A program made the translations under genes and the position numbers. Under the pieces are notes generated by a model, which made no database searches, was not told where the DNA came from, and saw only the letters and a list, made by a program, of their open reading frames with translations. A DNA stretch of 64,000 nt from Cerina litoralis (GTDB taxonomy: Bacteria; Bacteroidota; Bacteroidia; Flavobacteriales; Flavobacteriaceae): assembly GCA_022008415.1 (NCBI GenBank), contig JAIRBC010000009.1:1-64000 (forward strand), read 5' to 3'. Below are positions 55,961 to 64,000 of this stretch, in pieces (position 1 is the stretch's first letter; each line of letters opens with the position of its first letter).

Positions 55961-55999
55961 TAAAAAATATAGGGACAAAACGGCGCTTTGTCCCTATAT
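55961..55999 (-). terminator. rho-independent terminator after ppa
   Basis: On the minus strand ATATAGGGACAAA and TTTGTCCCTATAT form a 13-bp perfect stem with a 7-base loop, followed by a run of T. It follows ppa and implies that hppA has its own promoter. Confidence 0.88.
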
Positions 56000-56087
56000 A
56001 CTTCATACATTCCTTCTATTTTAAAGCCTGGAATTTAGGATTTTTAAAAAGAAAGGGGATTGACAATAAAATAGTCCTGCAATAAAT

Positions 56088-56615
56088 TTATTTGATGGTT
56101 ACCTCCTTGACCGGCACATCGCTATCGACAAACCGTTGGATACAACTAGCCACGATTTTCTTAGCTTCAACCAAATCTCCCCAGCCTCCGACATCTACCT
56201 TTTTCTTTTCAAGATCTTTATATACTTTAAAAAAATGCTCTATTTCCTTAATCAAATGGGGGTTTAGTTCCGACAGGTCATTGATCTTGTTCCATACCGG
56301 ATCGGTCATTGGAACGCATATTATTTTTTCATCCGGACCTTTTTCATCGGTCATGTGGAAAACCCCGATCGGCCTCACCTCCATAACACATCCCGGAAAT
56401 GTAGGTTCGGTCACAAGGACAAGCACGTCTAGGGGGTCACCATCCAATGCCAAGGTCTCTGGCACGAACCCATAATCTGCCGGGTACATCATGGAAGAAA
56501 AAATCATCCGATCGTACCTTATTCTTTTTAAGGTGAAATCGTATTCGTATTTGTTTCTACTTCCTTTTGGAATCTCTATTAGTACATCAAATGAAGTTAT
56601 CTCCTTTGTTTCCAT
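56088..56615 (-). CDS. ppa: family I inorganic pyrophosphatase
   Basis: Cytoplasmic hydrolysis of PPi to phosphate. 175 residues with EIPKGSRNKYEYD (about 13-25), DYGFVPETLALDGDPLDVLVL (the DxDPxD metal motif at about 64-69) and a C-terminal VEAKK. Complete. It stands next to hppA in the same direction but has its own terminator, so the cell keeps an energy-conserving and a wasteful route for PPi side by side. Confidence 0.95.
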   Translation of the reverse strand: METKEITSFDVLIEIPKGSRNKYEYDFTLKRIRYDRMIFSSMMYPADYGFVPETLALDGDPLDVLVLVTEPTFPGCVMEVRPIGVFHMTDEKGPDEKIICVPMTDPVWNKINDLSELNPHLIKEIEHFFKVYKDLEKKKVDVGGWGDLVEAKKIVASCIQRFVDSDVPVKEVTIK

Positions 56616-56689
56616 ATCCTAAAAATGTTTGTTCTATAAAATTAGATTAAAATAATTTAATCGGCTGTTTTTTCCGCCATAAATCAAAT

Positions 56690-56840
56690 CCTATCGGTCC
56701 TAACCACCGCGCCCTGCGGGTACCCCTCCTCAAAAAGGACGGGACCGTTCCGAGTTCATTACACATTGCAAAGCAACGTTTCAAGCTCCTCCCCTTATGC
56801 AAAGGGACATACCTACGGCGGACGGGTTAGGGCGGGGCGG
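56690..56840. repeat. GC-rich dispersed repeat between ppa and the DUF5686 gene
   Basis: About 150 bases of G/C-skewed repeats: CCACCGCGCCCTGCGGG and CTCCTCCCC near the left, GGACGGGTTAGGGCGGGGCGG near the right. It belongs to the same class as the repeats at 13761-13796 and 48599-48681. No ORF. Confidence 0.35.
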
Positions 56841-56845
56841 AGCTC

Positions 56846-59341
56846 CTAGAAACTAAACCCAAAAGAACCGGTAACCCCAAAGGGCCTGGCCTCTGGATTT
56901 TCCAAATAGTTCCCGCGAAAATTAAAATCTATCCTGAAAATCCGGAAGATATTTCCAACCCCAACGGAGTATTCCCAATAAATTTTATCGGTAGGGGCCA
57001 TTAAAGGAATATTGGTTGGGCTGCTCAAAGCTTTGTTAGCGTCGGACAGTTCGCCCCAGACCCCTCGGAGACCAACAATTTCCCTTAGGTTCCATTTGCG
57101 TACCAATGGAATTCTAGAAAATATTCGGCCGTTAAAATTATGTTCCAAATGTACGGAAGCGTAGGTGTCCGTTACAAATTCATAAAAATTCAAGTTGGGA
57201 AAGGTGTTGAATATGCTGAAAAAAGTTTGGTTACCCGGAACCACGCTCAAAAGTCCCAAAGGTACGGTCCCAAAGGTCTTACCAACTTCCACCGAACTCA
57301 ACAACCGACCAAAACCTCCAAGTTGCCAAGGTTGTGAATAGGAGAACTGAAATTTTTCATAATCGAAGCCACTACCAAAAAAACCGCTCATCCCCTTGGT
57401 ATAGCTCAATAACAGTGTGCTGTAGTTGTCGTTTATGTTCCTGCGTTCTACCCCGTAGCCAATAATCCTACTCCCCGGGGTATAAATCAAGGTACTATTA
57501 AATTCAAAGTCCTTGGTAACTGAAGATATTCCCGTTGGGGAGGACGGGTCTACATAATCCAGGCTAAAGGCATCTGGAAGGGCAGAACTCAAAGTCCTGA
57601 ACGAGACACCGGTAAGCAACCTTAGGTTCGTCACCGGTTCAAATTCCAAATTAAAGGTACTCAGGTTTATATTGGTCAAGCGATCGTTAGACCCTACAGT
57701 AACGATAGAAGAAGAAGCAATACTCCGCCCGAGCACGTCATTGGTAGCTGTAAGGCTGATGCCCAGCTGCTCTACATCCCTCCTATTTCCGCCGGAAACG
57801 ATCAGCCGCGTATCCTTGTCCAGTAACCATTTGGCAGAGAACCCGTGTTTTACTTTGTGATCGGTAAACCCATATGCCAAATAACCTTCTAGCCTCCATG
57901 GGTCGTTCTGACCAAAATAAGTTCTCGCCCCACCTCGTAACCGGACCCCTTCGGCCTCATTGTATCCAAACCAACTATAGATATCGCCAATGTCCATATT
58001 CCATTTGGGTACCTCCACATAGCCCGAACCCAAAATACTGACGATATTATAAAAAGTTTTAAATTTTGGTACCGTCTCCAGGGTATCCAAAAGCTGGTAA
58101 ATCCCTTTTTCGTCCTTGTTCAGCGGTTCCAACCTATTGGTTTGCCAAAAGGTCTCATCCTTGTCGAGCACCTCCGGATTGTAAACATTGCCTTTTACCT
58201 TGTAAAATTCCTTGGGCTTTGGGCGATCGAAGTTGTAATTTTTATACACGGTCGTACGCTTTCCGTATACCCCTTGGGTATCTTCCTTTTTCCTAAGGCT
58301 AAAGTTGCTCATCAAATAGTCTCGATTTAAAAGGAATACCGAGTCGTTCACCACGTCAAATTCCTGTTCTATATAGATGTCCTTTACCCAATTGATATTG
58401 GCACTCTTGGTAACCTGGAGGTCTATTTTCTTAATGGCAAACGTGGTGTCATTTACCCAAAAATCACCTTTAAAAGTAAGCTCGCTCTTTCTTCTTGGAT
58501 AATAAATTATGTTGTAGCACCACTTGTTATCGATGTAGGCACTATCGGCAAGGACATAGTTGTAAACTTCGATTCCGGTCGTGGAAAGTGGGCTGGTAAA
58601 ACTCTTGTCGAAGAATTTAAGGTAATTGTCGTAAATATTATAGGGGGTATAAAGGTCCTTTACAAACGCAATGATCGCCTGGTTGTTGCTAAAACCCGAA
58701 TTTTTATTACCTATGACTACCTCCCGTTCCTCATTAAAATTGTTGTCCCCGTACATTTTGGAAAAGGTCTCGTTTAAAAAAATGGGCAAATAGGTCTTCC
58801 CTGTTATTCTGGAAGTATCCAAATCCTGGAACACGAACTCCAGTCCCTTGAAAACCTTTTTCTTCATAAAGGCACTGTCAATAGTATTCAGGTCAAATTC
58901 TACCTTTTCATATTTATCATAGGAATACTGTTCAAACATACGCAGCCCGTTTCGTCGTTTCTTGGCCCATATCTTTTTTAGGATATCGATGGCGGGATTG
59001 TTCTTTTTAGATTGTTTGCCAGAGTAGACTACTACCTCTTTTAGATTTTCGCTCGCCTCTTCCATTACTATTTTTAGGTTGTAATTCACCTTGGTAGCCA
59101 AAGGCAGTTCCCGGGTCCTATATCCCATAAATGAAATCTCTAAGGTGTTATATGTATTTTCCGATTCCAAGTAAAAACGTCCATCATCATTGGTGATGGT
59201 CCCCACGGAGGAGTCCTTAAAGAGGACGTTGGCAAAGGATACGGGGGCGCCCGATTCGTCTACCACAAGTCCGCTTACCTTGGTCTGCGCATGCAGGACC
59301 GTGGAAAGCAGTAATAAAATCGGAAAGAGGAGTTGTTTCAT
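56846..59341 (-). CDS. DUF5686 / carboxypeptidase-regulatory-like outer membrane protein
   Basis: 831 residues. The start chosen gives MKQLLFPILLLLSTVLHAQ, a clear signal peptide; a longer frame to 59425 looks spurious. A carboxypeptidase-regulatory-like beta sandwich (about 20-110; TKVSGLVVDESGAPVSFANV) is followed by a DUF5686 region and a C-terminal beta barrel ending in FGVTGSFGFSF. A surface or outer-membrane role is likely; none has been assigned. It is followed by the repeat at 56690-56840. Confidence 0.82.
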   Translation of the reverse strand: MKQLLFPILLLLSTVLHAQTKVSGLVVDESGAPVSFANVLFKDSSVGTITNDDGRFYLESENTYNTLEISFMGYRTRELPLATKVNYNLKIVMEEASENLKEVVVYSGKQSKKNNPAIDILKKIWAKKRRNGLRMFEQYSYDKYEKVEFDLNTIDSAFMKKKVFKGLEFVFQDLDTSRITGKTYLPIFLNETFSKMYGDNNFNEEREVVIGNKNSGFSNNQAIIAFVKDLYTPYNIYDNYLKFFDKSFTSPLSTTGIEVYNYVLADSAYIDNKWCYNIIYYPRRKSELTFKGDFWVNDTTFAIKKIDLQVTKSANINWVKDIYIEQEFDVVNDSVFLLNRDYLMSNFSLRKKEDTQGVYGKRTTVYKNYNFDRPKPKEFYKVKGNVYNPEVLDKDETFWQTNRLEPLNKDEKGIYQLLDTLETVPKFKTFYNIVSILGSGYVEVPKWNMDIGDIYSWFGYNEAEGVRLRGGARTYFGQNDPWRLEGYLAYGFTDHKVKHGFSAKWLLDKDTRLIVSGGNRRDVEQLGISLTATNDVLGRSIASSSIVTVGSNDRLTNINLSTFNLEFEPVTNLRLLTGVSFRTLSSALPDAFSLDYVDPSSPTGISSVTKDFEFNSTLIYTPGSRIIGYGVERRNINDNYSTLLLSYTKGMSGFFGSGFDYEKFQFSYSQPWQLGGFGRLLSSVEVGKTFGTVPLGLLSVVPGNQTFFSIFNTFPNLNFYEFVTDTYASVHLEHNFNGRIFSRIPLVRKWNLREIVGLRGVWGELSDANKALSSPTNIPLMAPTDKIYWEYSVGVGNIFRIFRIDFNFRGNYLENPEARPFGVTGSFGFSF

Positions 59342-59454
59342 TAATTTGTGTTGCCAAGGAGCCATTCCCGTTGAACAAGCCCCTCCGTTAAACAACAAAA
59401 GCTTTACCAACCCCAAGGCCGACAAAGCTATGTTTTCTATTAATAGTTCTTTCC

Positions 59455-60432
59455 CTATTTGTACAATACTTTCTTAACCGCTTTAATTACATCCTCATGA
59501 TTGGGCAACCATTCCGCCAAAAGCACGGGAGAATAGGGGGCCGGAGTATCGGCCGTGTTAATTTTAATGATCGGGGCATCCAAGTAATCAAATGCCTGCG
59601 ACTGTACCTGATACGTTATTTCTGTGGCAGCATTGCCAAAAGGCCATGCCTCTTCCAGAATTACAAGTCTATTAGTCTTTTTGACCGATTTAAGAATAGT
59701 ATCGTGATCCATAGGTCGCACGGTACGTAGGTCTATTATTTCACAACTAATACCTTCCTTTTCCAATTCTTCCGCGGCCTTATATGCCTCCTTGATGATT
59801 TTGCCAAACGAAACAATGGTCACATCCTTGCCTTCCCGCTTTACCTCGGCAACCCCCAAAGGAATCGTGTAATCGCCATCCGGTATCTCTCCTTTATCCC
59901 CATACATTTGTTCCGATTCCATAAAAATGACCGGGTCATCGTCCCTAATGGCAGCCTTTAACAATCCCTTGGCGTCCTTGGGGTCGGACGGTACCACAAC
60001 CTTGAGTCCCGGACAGTTGGCATACCAACTTTCAAAGGCCTGGGAATGGGTTGCACCTAATTGTCCTGCGGATCCCGTTGGGCCCCGAAAGACGATAGGA
60101 ATATTAAACTGCCCCCCCGACATCTGTCTCATTTTGGCGGCATTATTGATTATTTGATCGATCCCCACCAAAGCAAAGTTAAAGGTCATAAATTCCACGA
60201 TAGGCCTATTGCCGTTCATGGCAGAACCCACCGCGATACCCGAAAACCCCAATTCGGAAATCGGAGTGTCTATGACCCGTTCTGGACCAAATTCGTCCAA
60301 CATCCCTTTAGATGCTTTATAAGCTCCGTTGTACTCAGCTACCTCCTCACCCATGAGATAGATGGTCTCATCCCTTCTCATCTCTTCGGACATGGCCTCG
60401 CATACGGCTTCCCTAAACTGTAATGTTCTCAT
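59455..60432 (-). CDS. pdhB: pyruvate dehydrogenase E1 component, beta subunit
   Basis: Forms the E1 heterotetramer that decarboxylates pyruvate with TPP. The 325-residue protein starts MRTLQFREAVCEAMSEEM and has EEVAEYNGAYK (about 28-38), TPISELGF (about 55-62) and the C-terminal transketolase domain with EEAWPFG. The E1 alpha and E2 genes are not in the window, so the complex is split in the genome. It is divergent from etfBA and shares with it an intergenic region holding a 26-bp palindrome. Confidence 0.93.
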   Translation of the reverse strand: MRTLQFREAVCEAMSEEMRRDETIYLMGEEVAEYNGAYKASKGMLDEFGPERVIDTPISELGFSGIAVGSAMNGNRPIVEFMTFNFALVGIDQIINNAAKMRQMSGGQFNIPIVFRGPTGSAGQLGATHSQAFESWYANCPGLKVVVPSDPKDAKGLLKAAIRDDDPVIFMESEQMYGDKGEIPDGDYTIPLGVAEVKREGKDVTIVSFGKIIKEAYKAAEELEKEGISCEIIDLRTVRPMDHDTILKSVKKTNRLVILEEAWPFGNAATEITYQVQSQAFDYLDAPIIKINTADTPAPYSPVLLAEWLPNHEDVIKAVKKVLYK

Positions 60433-60462
60433 TTCTACAGATTGTATTTATTAAAATGCAAG

Positions 60463-60470
60463 CAAAAATA
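60463..60470 (-). promoter_or_regulatory. -7 promoter element of pdhB
   Basis: On the minus strand TATTTTTG matches TAnnTTTG and lies about 30 bases before the pdhB ATG. Confidence 0.5.
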
Positions 60471-60519
60471 GGAAATAATATGTCAATTATCCGATGCGCC
60501 CAATTAAAATTAGTTGTAA

Positions 60520-60545
60520 AATTTGCTATGCATGCATAGCAAATT
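60520..60545. promoter_or_regulatory. 26-bp perfect palindrome between pdhB and etfB
   Basis: AATTTGCTATGCA and its exact reverse complement meet with no spacer, giving a 26-bp perfect palindrome in the 227-base gap between two divergent genes. It is 88 bases from pdhB and 115 from etfB. No U-tract fits a terminator, and neither gene ends there, so a shared operator for a dimeric regulator is likely. Confidence 0.6.
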
Positions 60546-60659
60546 CTAAATATATTGCCTATCTTAGCGGCACTTAATTTACACCGATACCCGGACATTT
60601 TTGTTGCCGATATCGACCGCCAAAATCCAAATAATATCAATCCGATAAAGACAAAATAG

Positions 60660-61406
60660 ATGAAAATTTTAGTTTGTATCAGTAACGTTCCGGACACCAC
60701 GTCCAAGATAAACTTTACCGCAGATAATACCCAGTTTGATACCACAGGGGTGCAGTTTGTAATCAACCCCAATGATGAATTTGGACTCACACGTGCCATG
60801 TGGTTCAAGGAAAAACAAGGTGCAACGGTCCATGTGGCGACGGTTGGCGGGCAACAGGCCGAGCCCACCATTAGAAAAGCACTTGCCATCGGTGCCGATG
60901 AAGCCATAAGGGTCAATACGGAACCTACCGATGGGTTTTTTGTGGCCCAACAATTGGCCGAAGTGATAAAACAAAGCGAATATGATTTGATCATCGCCGG
61001 GAGGGAAAGCATTGACTACAACGGCGGAATGGTCCCTGGAATCATTGCCGCCCTTTTGGACATCAACTTTGTAAATACCTGCATTGGATTGGAAATCGAA
61101 GGTAATAATGCCACGGCAATTCGTGAAATAGACGGGGGCAAGGAAAAAATTGCCACTACCCTGCCATTAATCGTGGGCGGTCAAAAAGGACTGGTAGAGG
61201 AAAGTGACCTAAAGATCCCTAACATGAGGGGTATTATGATGGCACGACAAAAGAAACTCAACGTAGTAGATCCGGTAGAAGCCATAAAGGCTACCCAAGA
61301 CACCAAATTTGATAAACCCGCTCCAAAAGGCCCTATAAAAATGATAGACCCGAACAATTTGGACGAGCTGATCAATTTATTACACAACGAAGCAAAGGTG
61401 ATCTAG
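60660..61406 (+). CDS. etfB: electron transfer flavoprotein, beta subunit
   Basis: 248-residue AMP-binding subunit of the ETF heterodimer that carries electrons from acyl-CoA dehydrogenases to the quinone pool. It opens MKILVCISNVPDT and contains AGRESIDYNGGMVPG (about 116-130) typical of ETF-beta. No truncation. It is followed by etfA 135 bases later; those bases contain only short direct repeats (aagtg/caag). Confidence 0.94.
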   Translation: MKILVCISNVPDTTSKINFTADNTQFDTTGVQFVINPNDEFGLTRAMWFKEKQGATVHVATVGGQQAEPTIRKALAIGADEAIRVNTEPTDGFFVAQQLAEVIKQSEYDLIIAGRESIDYNGGMVPGIIAALLDINFVNTCIGLEIEGNNATAIREIDGGKEKIATTLPLIVGGQKGLVEESDLKIPNMRGIMMARQKKLNVVDPVEAIKATQDTKFDKPAPKGPIKMIDPNNLDELINLLHNEAKVI

Positions 61407-61541
61407 ATAGAAGCAAGATACAAGTGCCAAGTGTCAAGAGTCAAGACAAAATAACCGTTGTTTTTACAAAGCAATAGGTAGACAGATGAGTTCAAGGTTA
61501 AAAACCCAAACCAGAAACTAGAAAAAACAAAAAACAAAACC

Positions 61542-62510
61542 ATGTCAGTTTTAGTATATACAGAATCGGAAAACGGAAAATTTAAGAAAAATGCCTATGA
61601 GGTAGCCTCGTATGCTTACGAGGTAGCCCAACAACTGAAAACCACCGTAACGGCGATTTCCTTCAATGCGGATAGCAGTGAGGACTTGGGAGACCATGGG
61701 GTTTCAAAGTTGTTGCAAATCACCAACGACAAGTTAAAGACTTTTAACGCCAAGGCCTACGCCCATGCGTTGGAACAAGCGGTGAAAAAGGAAAACGCAA
61801 CGGTGATCATCATTGGTTCTGGAATGGATGCCAAGTATTTGGCGCCAATTCTTGCGGGTAAATTACGGGCAGGTTATGTACCCAACGTAGTTGCCCCTCC
61901 GGAAAGCACGAACCCGTTCAGCGTAAAACATACCGCATTTAGCAATAAGGGATTTGCCCATACCCAAATAAATACTGAAACAAAGATTATAGGGGTATCG
62001 AACAATGCTTTTGGGGTTCTGGAAAACAAAACTGAGATTTCCGTAGCGCCCTTTGACCCCGCCGTTAGCGAAGATGATTTATCAACCAAGCCCATAGAGG
62101 TCGATAAGGTGGCCGGTAAGGTGACCATCGCAGATGCCGATATCGTAGTGTCCGGGGGGCGTGGACTAAAGGGTCCCGAAAATTGGGGAATGATCGAAGA
62201 CCTTGCCGAAGTATTGGGAGCCGCAACCGCATGCTCCAAACCTGTATCGGATATGGGATGGCGTCCACATGGAGAGCACGTAGGACAAACAGGGAAACCA
62301 GTGGCCAGCAATCTGTACATCGCGATCGGTATTTCGGGTGCCATTCAACATTTGGCCGGGGTTAGTGCATCCAAGACTAAATTGGTTATCAATACCGACC
62401 CAGAAGCACCCTTTTTTAAGGCAGCGGACTACGGAATCGTGGGAGATGCCTTTGAGGTAGTACCCAAACTCACCGAAAAATTAAAGGAATTTAAAGCTCA
62501 AAACGCTTAA
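61542..62510 (+). CDS. etfA: electron transfer flavoprotein, alpha subunit
   Basis: 322-residue FAD subunit. The C-terminal FAD domain has SGGRGLKGPENW (about 203-214), SKPVSDMGW and GQTGKPVASNLYIAIGISGAIQH (the FAD-binding loop, about 246-268). N-terminal domain pairs with EtfB. Together they would serve fatty-acid or branched-chain oxidation; the partner dehydrogenases are elsewhere. Confidence 0.95.
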   Translation: MSVLVYTESENGKFKKNAYEVASYAYEVAQQLKTTVTAISFNADSSEDLGDHGVSKLLQITNDKLKTFNAKAYAHALEQAVKKENATVIIIGSGMDAKYLAPILAGKLRAGYVPNVVAPPESTNPFSVKHTAFSNKGFAHTQINTETKIIGVSNNAFGVLENKTEISVAPFDPAVSEDDLSTKPIEVDKVAGKVTIADADIVVSGGRGLKGPENWGMIEDLAEVLGAATACSKPVSDMGWRPHGEHVGQTGKPVASNLYIAIGISGAIQHLAGVSASKTKLVINTDPEAPFFKAADYGIVGDAFEVVPKLTEKLKEFKAQNA

Positions 62511-62530
62511 TTTTTGCTAAATTGCCCCCC

Positions 62531-62585
62531 TTAAAGGGCTGTTTAAATAATAGGTCGTTCCCTTTTGTTTAAGCGGCCCTTTTAA
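62531..62585 (+). terminator. possible long-loop terminator after etfA
   Basis: TTAAAGGGC (62531-62539) can pair with GCCCTTTTAA (62576-62585) around a 36-base interior. The loop is long and the pairing has one extra T, so this is a weak call. Confidence 0.35.
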
Positions 62586-62600
62586 GGTATATTGTAGAAT

Positions 62601-63230
62601 ATGAGCTTGGTAAGATTAAAAATTAAGGGAATATCGTATAGCCAAACGCAGAATGGCGCCTATGCCCTCATTTTAAACGAAGTGGAAGGTGATCGCAAAC
62701 TACCTATTGTCATCGGGGCTTTTGAGGCACAGTCTATAGCCATTGCCCTAGAAAAGGAAATAAAACCACCGAGACCATTGACCCATGACCTTTTTAAAAA
62801 TTTTGCGGATAGATTTGATATTAAGGTCAAGCAGGTCATTATCCACAAATTGGTCGATGGGGTATTTTATTCGAGCATTATTTGTGAACGGGATAAAATA
62901 GAGGAGATCATCGATGCCCGTACAAGCGATGCCATTGCACTGGCCCTGCGGTTCGATGCTCCTATATTTACGTACAAAACCATTTTGGACAAGGCCGGGA
63001 TTTTCTTGAAATTCTCATCTAAAGAAAAGGTCAAGGAAGACAACGCAGACAGTATTATGGTAGACGAAATCCTCCAAGAGGGCGAAACTGTGGAGATAGA
63101 CAGCAGCGTATCGGATGCCTATAAAGAACTGACAATAGAAGAGCTCTATCAGGAATTAGATAAGGCAGTGGCCAGCGAGGACTACGAAAAAGCAGCCAAA
63201 TTAAGGGACGAAATCTCTAAACGGAAATAG
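62601..63230 (+). CDS. bifunctional nuclease (DUF151) family protein with UVR motif
   Basis: 209 residues. Residues 1-130 are a DUF151/BFN domain (LPIVIGAFEAQSIAIALE, then ARTSDAIALALRF), reported in plants as a nuclease with both RNase and DNase activity. The C-terminal 40 residues form a UvrB/UvrC-type UVR helix pair (LYQELDKAVASEDYEKAAKL). The combination is usual in bacterial members, whose role is not well defined. It starts 90 bases after etfA. Confidence 0.9.
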   Translation: MSLVRLKIKGISYSQTQNGAYALILNEVEGDRKLPIVIGAFEAQSIAIALEKEIKPPRPLTHDLFKNFADRFDIKVKQVIIHKLVDGVFYSSIICERDKIEEIIDARTSDAIALALRFDAPIFTYKTILDKAGIFLKFSSKEKVKEDNADSIMVDEILQEGETVEIDSSVSDAYKELTIEELYQELDKAVASEDYEKAAKLRDEISKRK

Positions 63231-63428
63231 GTATCGCATTATTTTGTTATTATAATGGGTCGATCTTTTTGTTTAATACCGAAAACAGTGGCTTCCCGCC
63301 CGATTCATTACGGGCGCGAATGTCGTATTTACCGGTAAACGAAAAGGTTTAAACCAATTCATCGATTCATGATTATATAACCCACCCAAAAATCTGGTAA
63401 CCCGGAAATTCAATAACCCCAAAAAAGA

Positions 63429-64000
63429 ATGAAATACAGCCAATGGATTCTTTTGCTCGCATTCTTAATCAGTTCTTCATCCATAGCGCAAAACCCAGTA
63501 TTATCGGATAGCCTTAAACCAGTGGTTGAGACCACTATAATAAACGACATTGCTACTCAATCGGACGCCCTAATAATCCCTAGTGAGGGATTTTCATTGA
63601 GAAGTCTTGGGCGGGGGATTATTGGCATGCTGGCTCTCGTTTTTATTTGTCTACTCTTCAGTTCCAACCGAAAGGCAATAAACTGGAAAACGGTGGGCAT
63701 TGGTCTTACAATCCAATTATTGTTGGCCATTGGAGTGCTCAAGGTACACTTTATCCAAATGTTATTTACGGAGGTAGGGCAGATTTTTGTCAATATACTA
63801 GACTATACCCTGGCCGGAAGCAAATTTCTACTTGGTAGTCTGCTTGACCTGGAAAACCCCAACATAGGGTACATTTTTGCTTTTCAGATCCTGCCGACCA
63901 TAATTTTCTTTTCTGCGTTGACATCGGTTCTGTTCTATCTAGGCATTATCCAAAAGGTGGTCAAGGGACTGGCATGGCTCCTTACAAAATCTTTGGGTAT
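63429..64000 (+). CDS. CNT-family (NupC/NupG) nucleoside transporter, cut by the window end
   Basis: Open frame from the ATG at 63429 to the window end with no stop, so at least 190 residues are visible. A signal peptide (MKYSQWILLLAFLISSSSIA) is followed by hydrophobic segments: IIGMLALVFICLLFSS, TVGIGLTIQLLLAIGVL and QILPTIIFFSALTSVLFYLG. The last matches the start of the CNT core. It would import nucleosides with a cation gradient. A signal peptide ahead of the core is common in Bacteroidota CNTs. About half of the protein is outside the window. Confidence 0.85.
   Translation, partial: MKYSQWILLLAFLISSSSIAQNPVLSDSLKPVVETTIINDIATQSDALIIPSEGFSLRSLGRGIIGMLALVFICLLFSSNRKAINWKTVGIGLTIQLLLAIGVLKVHFIQMLFTEVGQIFVNILDYTLAGSKFLLGSLLDLENPNIGYIFAFQILPTIIFFSALTSVLFYLGIIQKVVKGLAWLLTKSLG

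Noticed and set aside
1..64000. tRNA, rRNA, insertion sequences, prophage or secretion-island genes
   Set aside because: I found no T-loop-like tRNA arms, rRNA, transposase, integrase or capsid-type ORFs.

Overview
The window looks like a chromosome segment of a marine-type member of Flavobacteriaceae (Bacteroidota). Evidence: gliding-motility genes (gldB, gldC, gldA), a GLPGLI protein beside an outer-membrane barrel receptor, a DUF5686 protein, a head-GIN lipoprotein, many lipobox signals, and Bacteroidota-type -7 promoter elements (TAnnTTTG) with few Shine-Dalgarno sites. It is mostly a dense housekeeping and biosynthetic region. I see no prophage, insertion sequence, CRISPR array, rRNA or tRNA. 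The only defence/plasticity-type module is a small HigBA-like toxin-antitoxin pair.

Layout. 1-5.5 kb: a secreted pullulanase, a HigBA-like pair, a DinB-fold protein, and a three-gene block (thioredoxin-like protein, lipoprotein, MarR regulator with a cysteine-rich tail) whose three upstream regions share a 17-bp operator-like palindrome. 5.5-19.3 kb: gldC/gldB, nadE, an atypical response regulator, dnaG, a polyprenyl diphosphate synthase, rlmN, queA, aroA, mazG-like, dtd and rsgA. 19.4-23.6 kb (minus): an aromatic amino acid operon (pheA, aminotransferase, tyrA, DAHP synthase-chorismate mutase) preceded by an unannotated 23-codon Phe/Tyr-rich leader peptide and an attenuator. 23.9-27.5 kb: gldA and three envelope proteins.

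27.5-48.5 kb (all minus) is a sulfur-to-methyl supercluster. It contains metK, metY, a MetX-aspartokinase-homoserine dehydrogenase fusion, a second Cys/Met PLP enzyme, an Rrf2 regulator, DUF2061, cysH, cysD, cysN, a sulfite reductase fused to a HEPN-like domain, cobA (siroheme), a ferredoxin-NADP-reductase-like flavoprotein, a split metH and metF. It runs from sulfate activation through sulfide and homocysteine to methionine and SAM. Two control layers are readable: a 19-bp palindrome at three promoters (Rrf2 itself, the cysH side, sulfite reductase), and a SAM-II-type riboswitch in front of metK with an apparent translational switch.

48.7-64 kb: the barrel receptor/GLPGLI pair, a deoxynucleoside kinase, the membrane pyrophosphatase hppA and soluble ppa, a DUF5686 protein, the pyruvate dehydrogenase E1 beta gene divergent from etfBA across a 26-bp perfect palindrome, a bifunctional-nuclease-family protein, and a CNT nucleoside transporter cut by the window end.

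The strongest hidden signals are the Phe/Tyr attenuator, the Rrf2 (sulfur) regulon, the MarR regulon and the metK riboswitch. All functions are inferred from sequence motifs read by eye; no database search was run.
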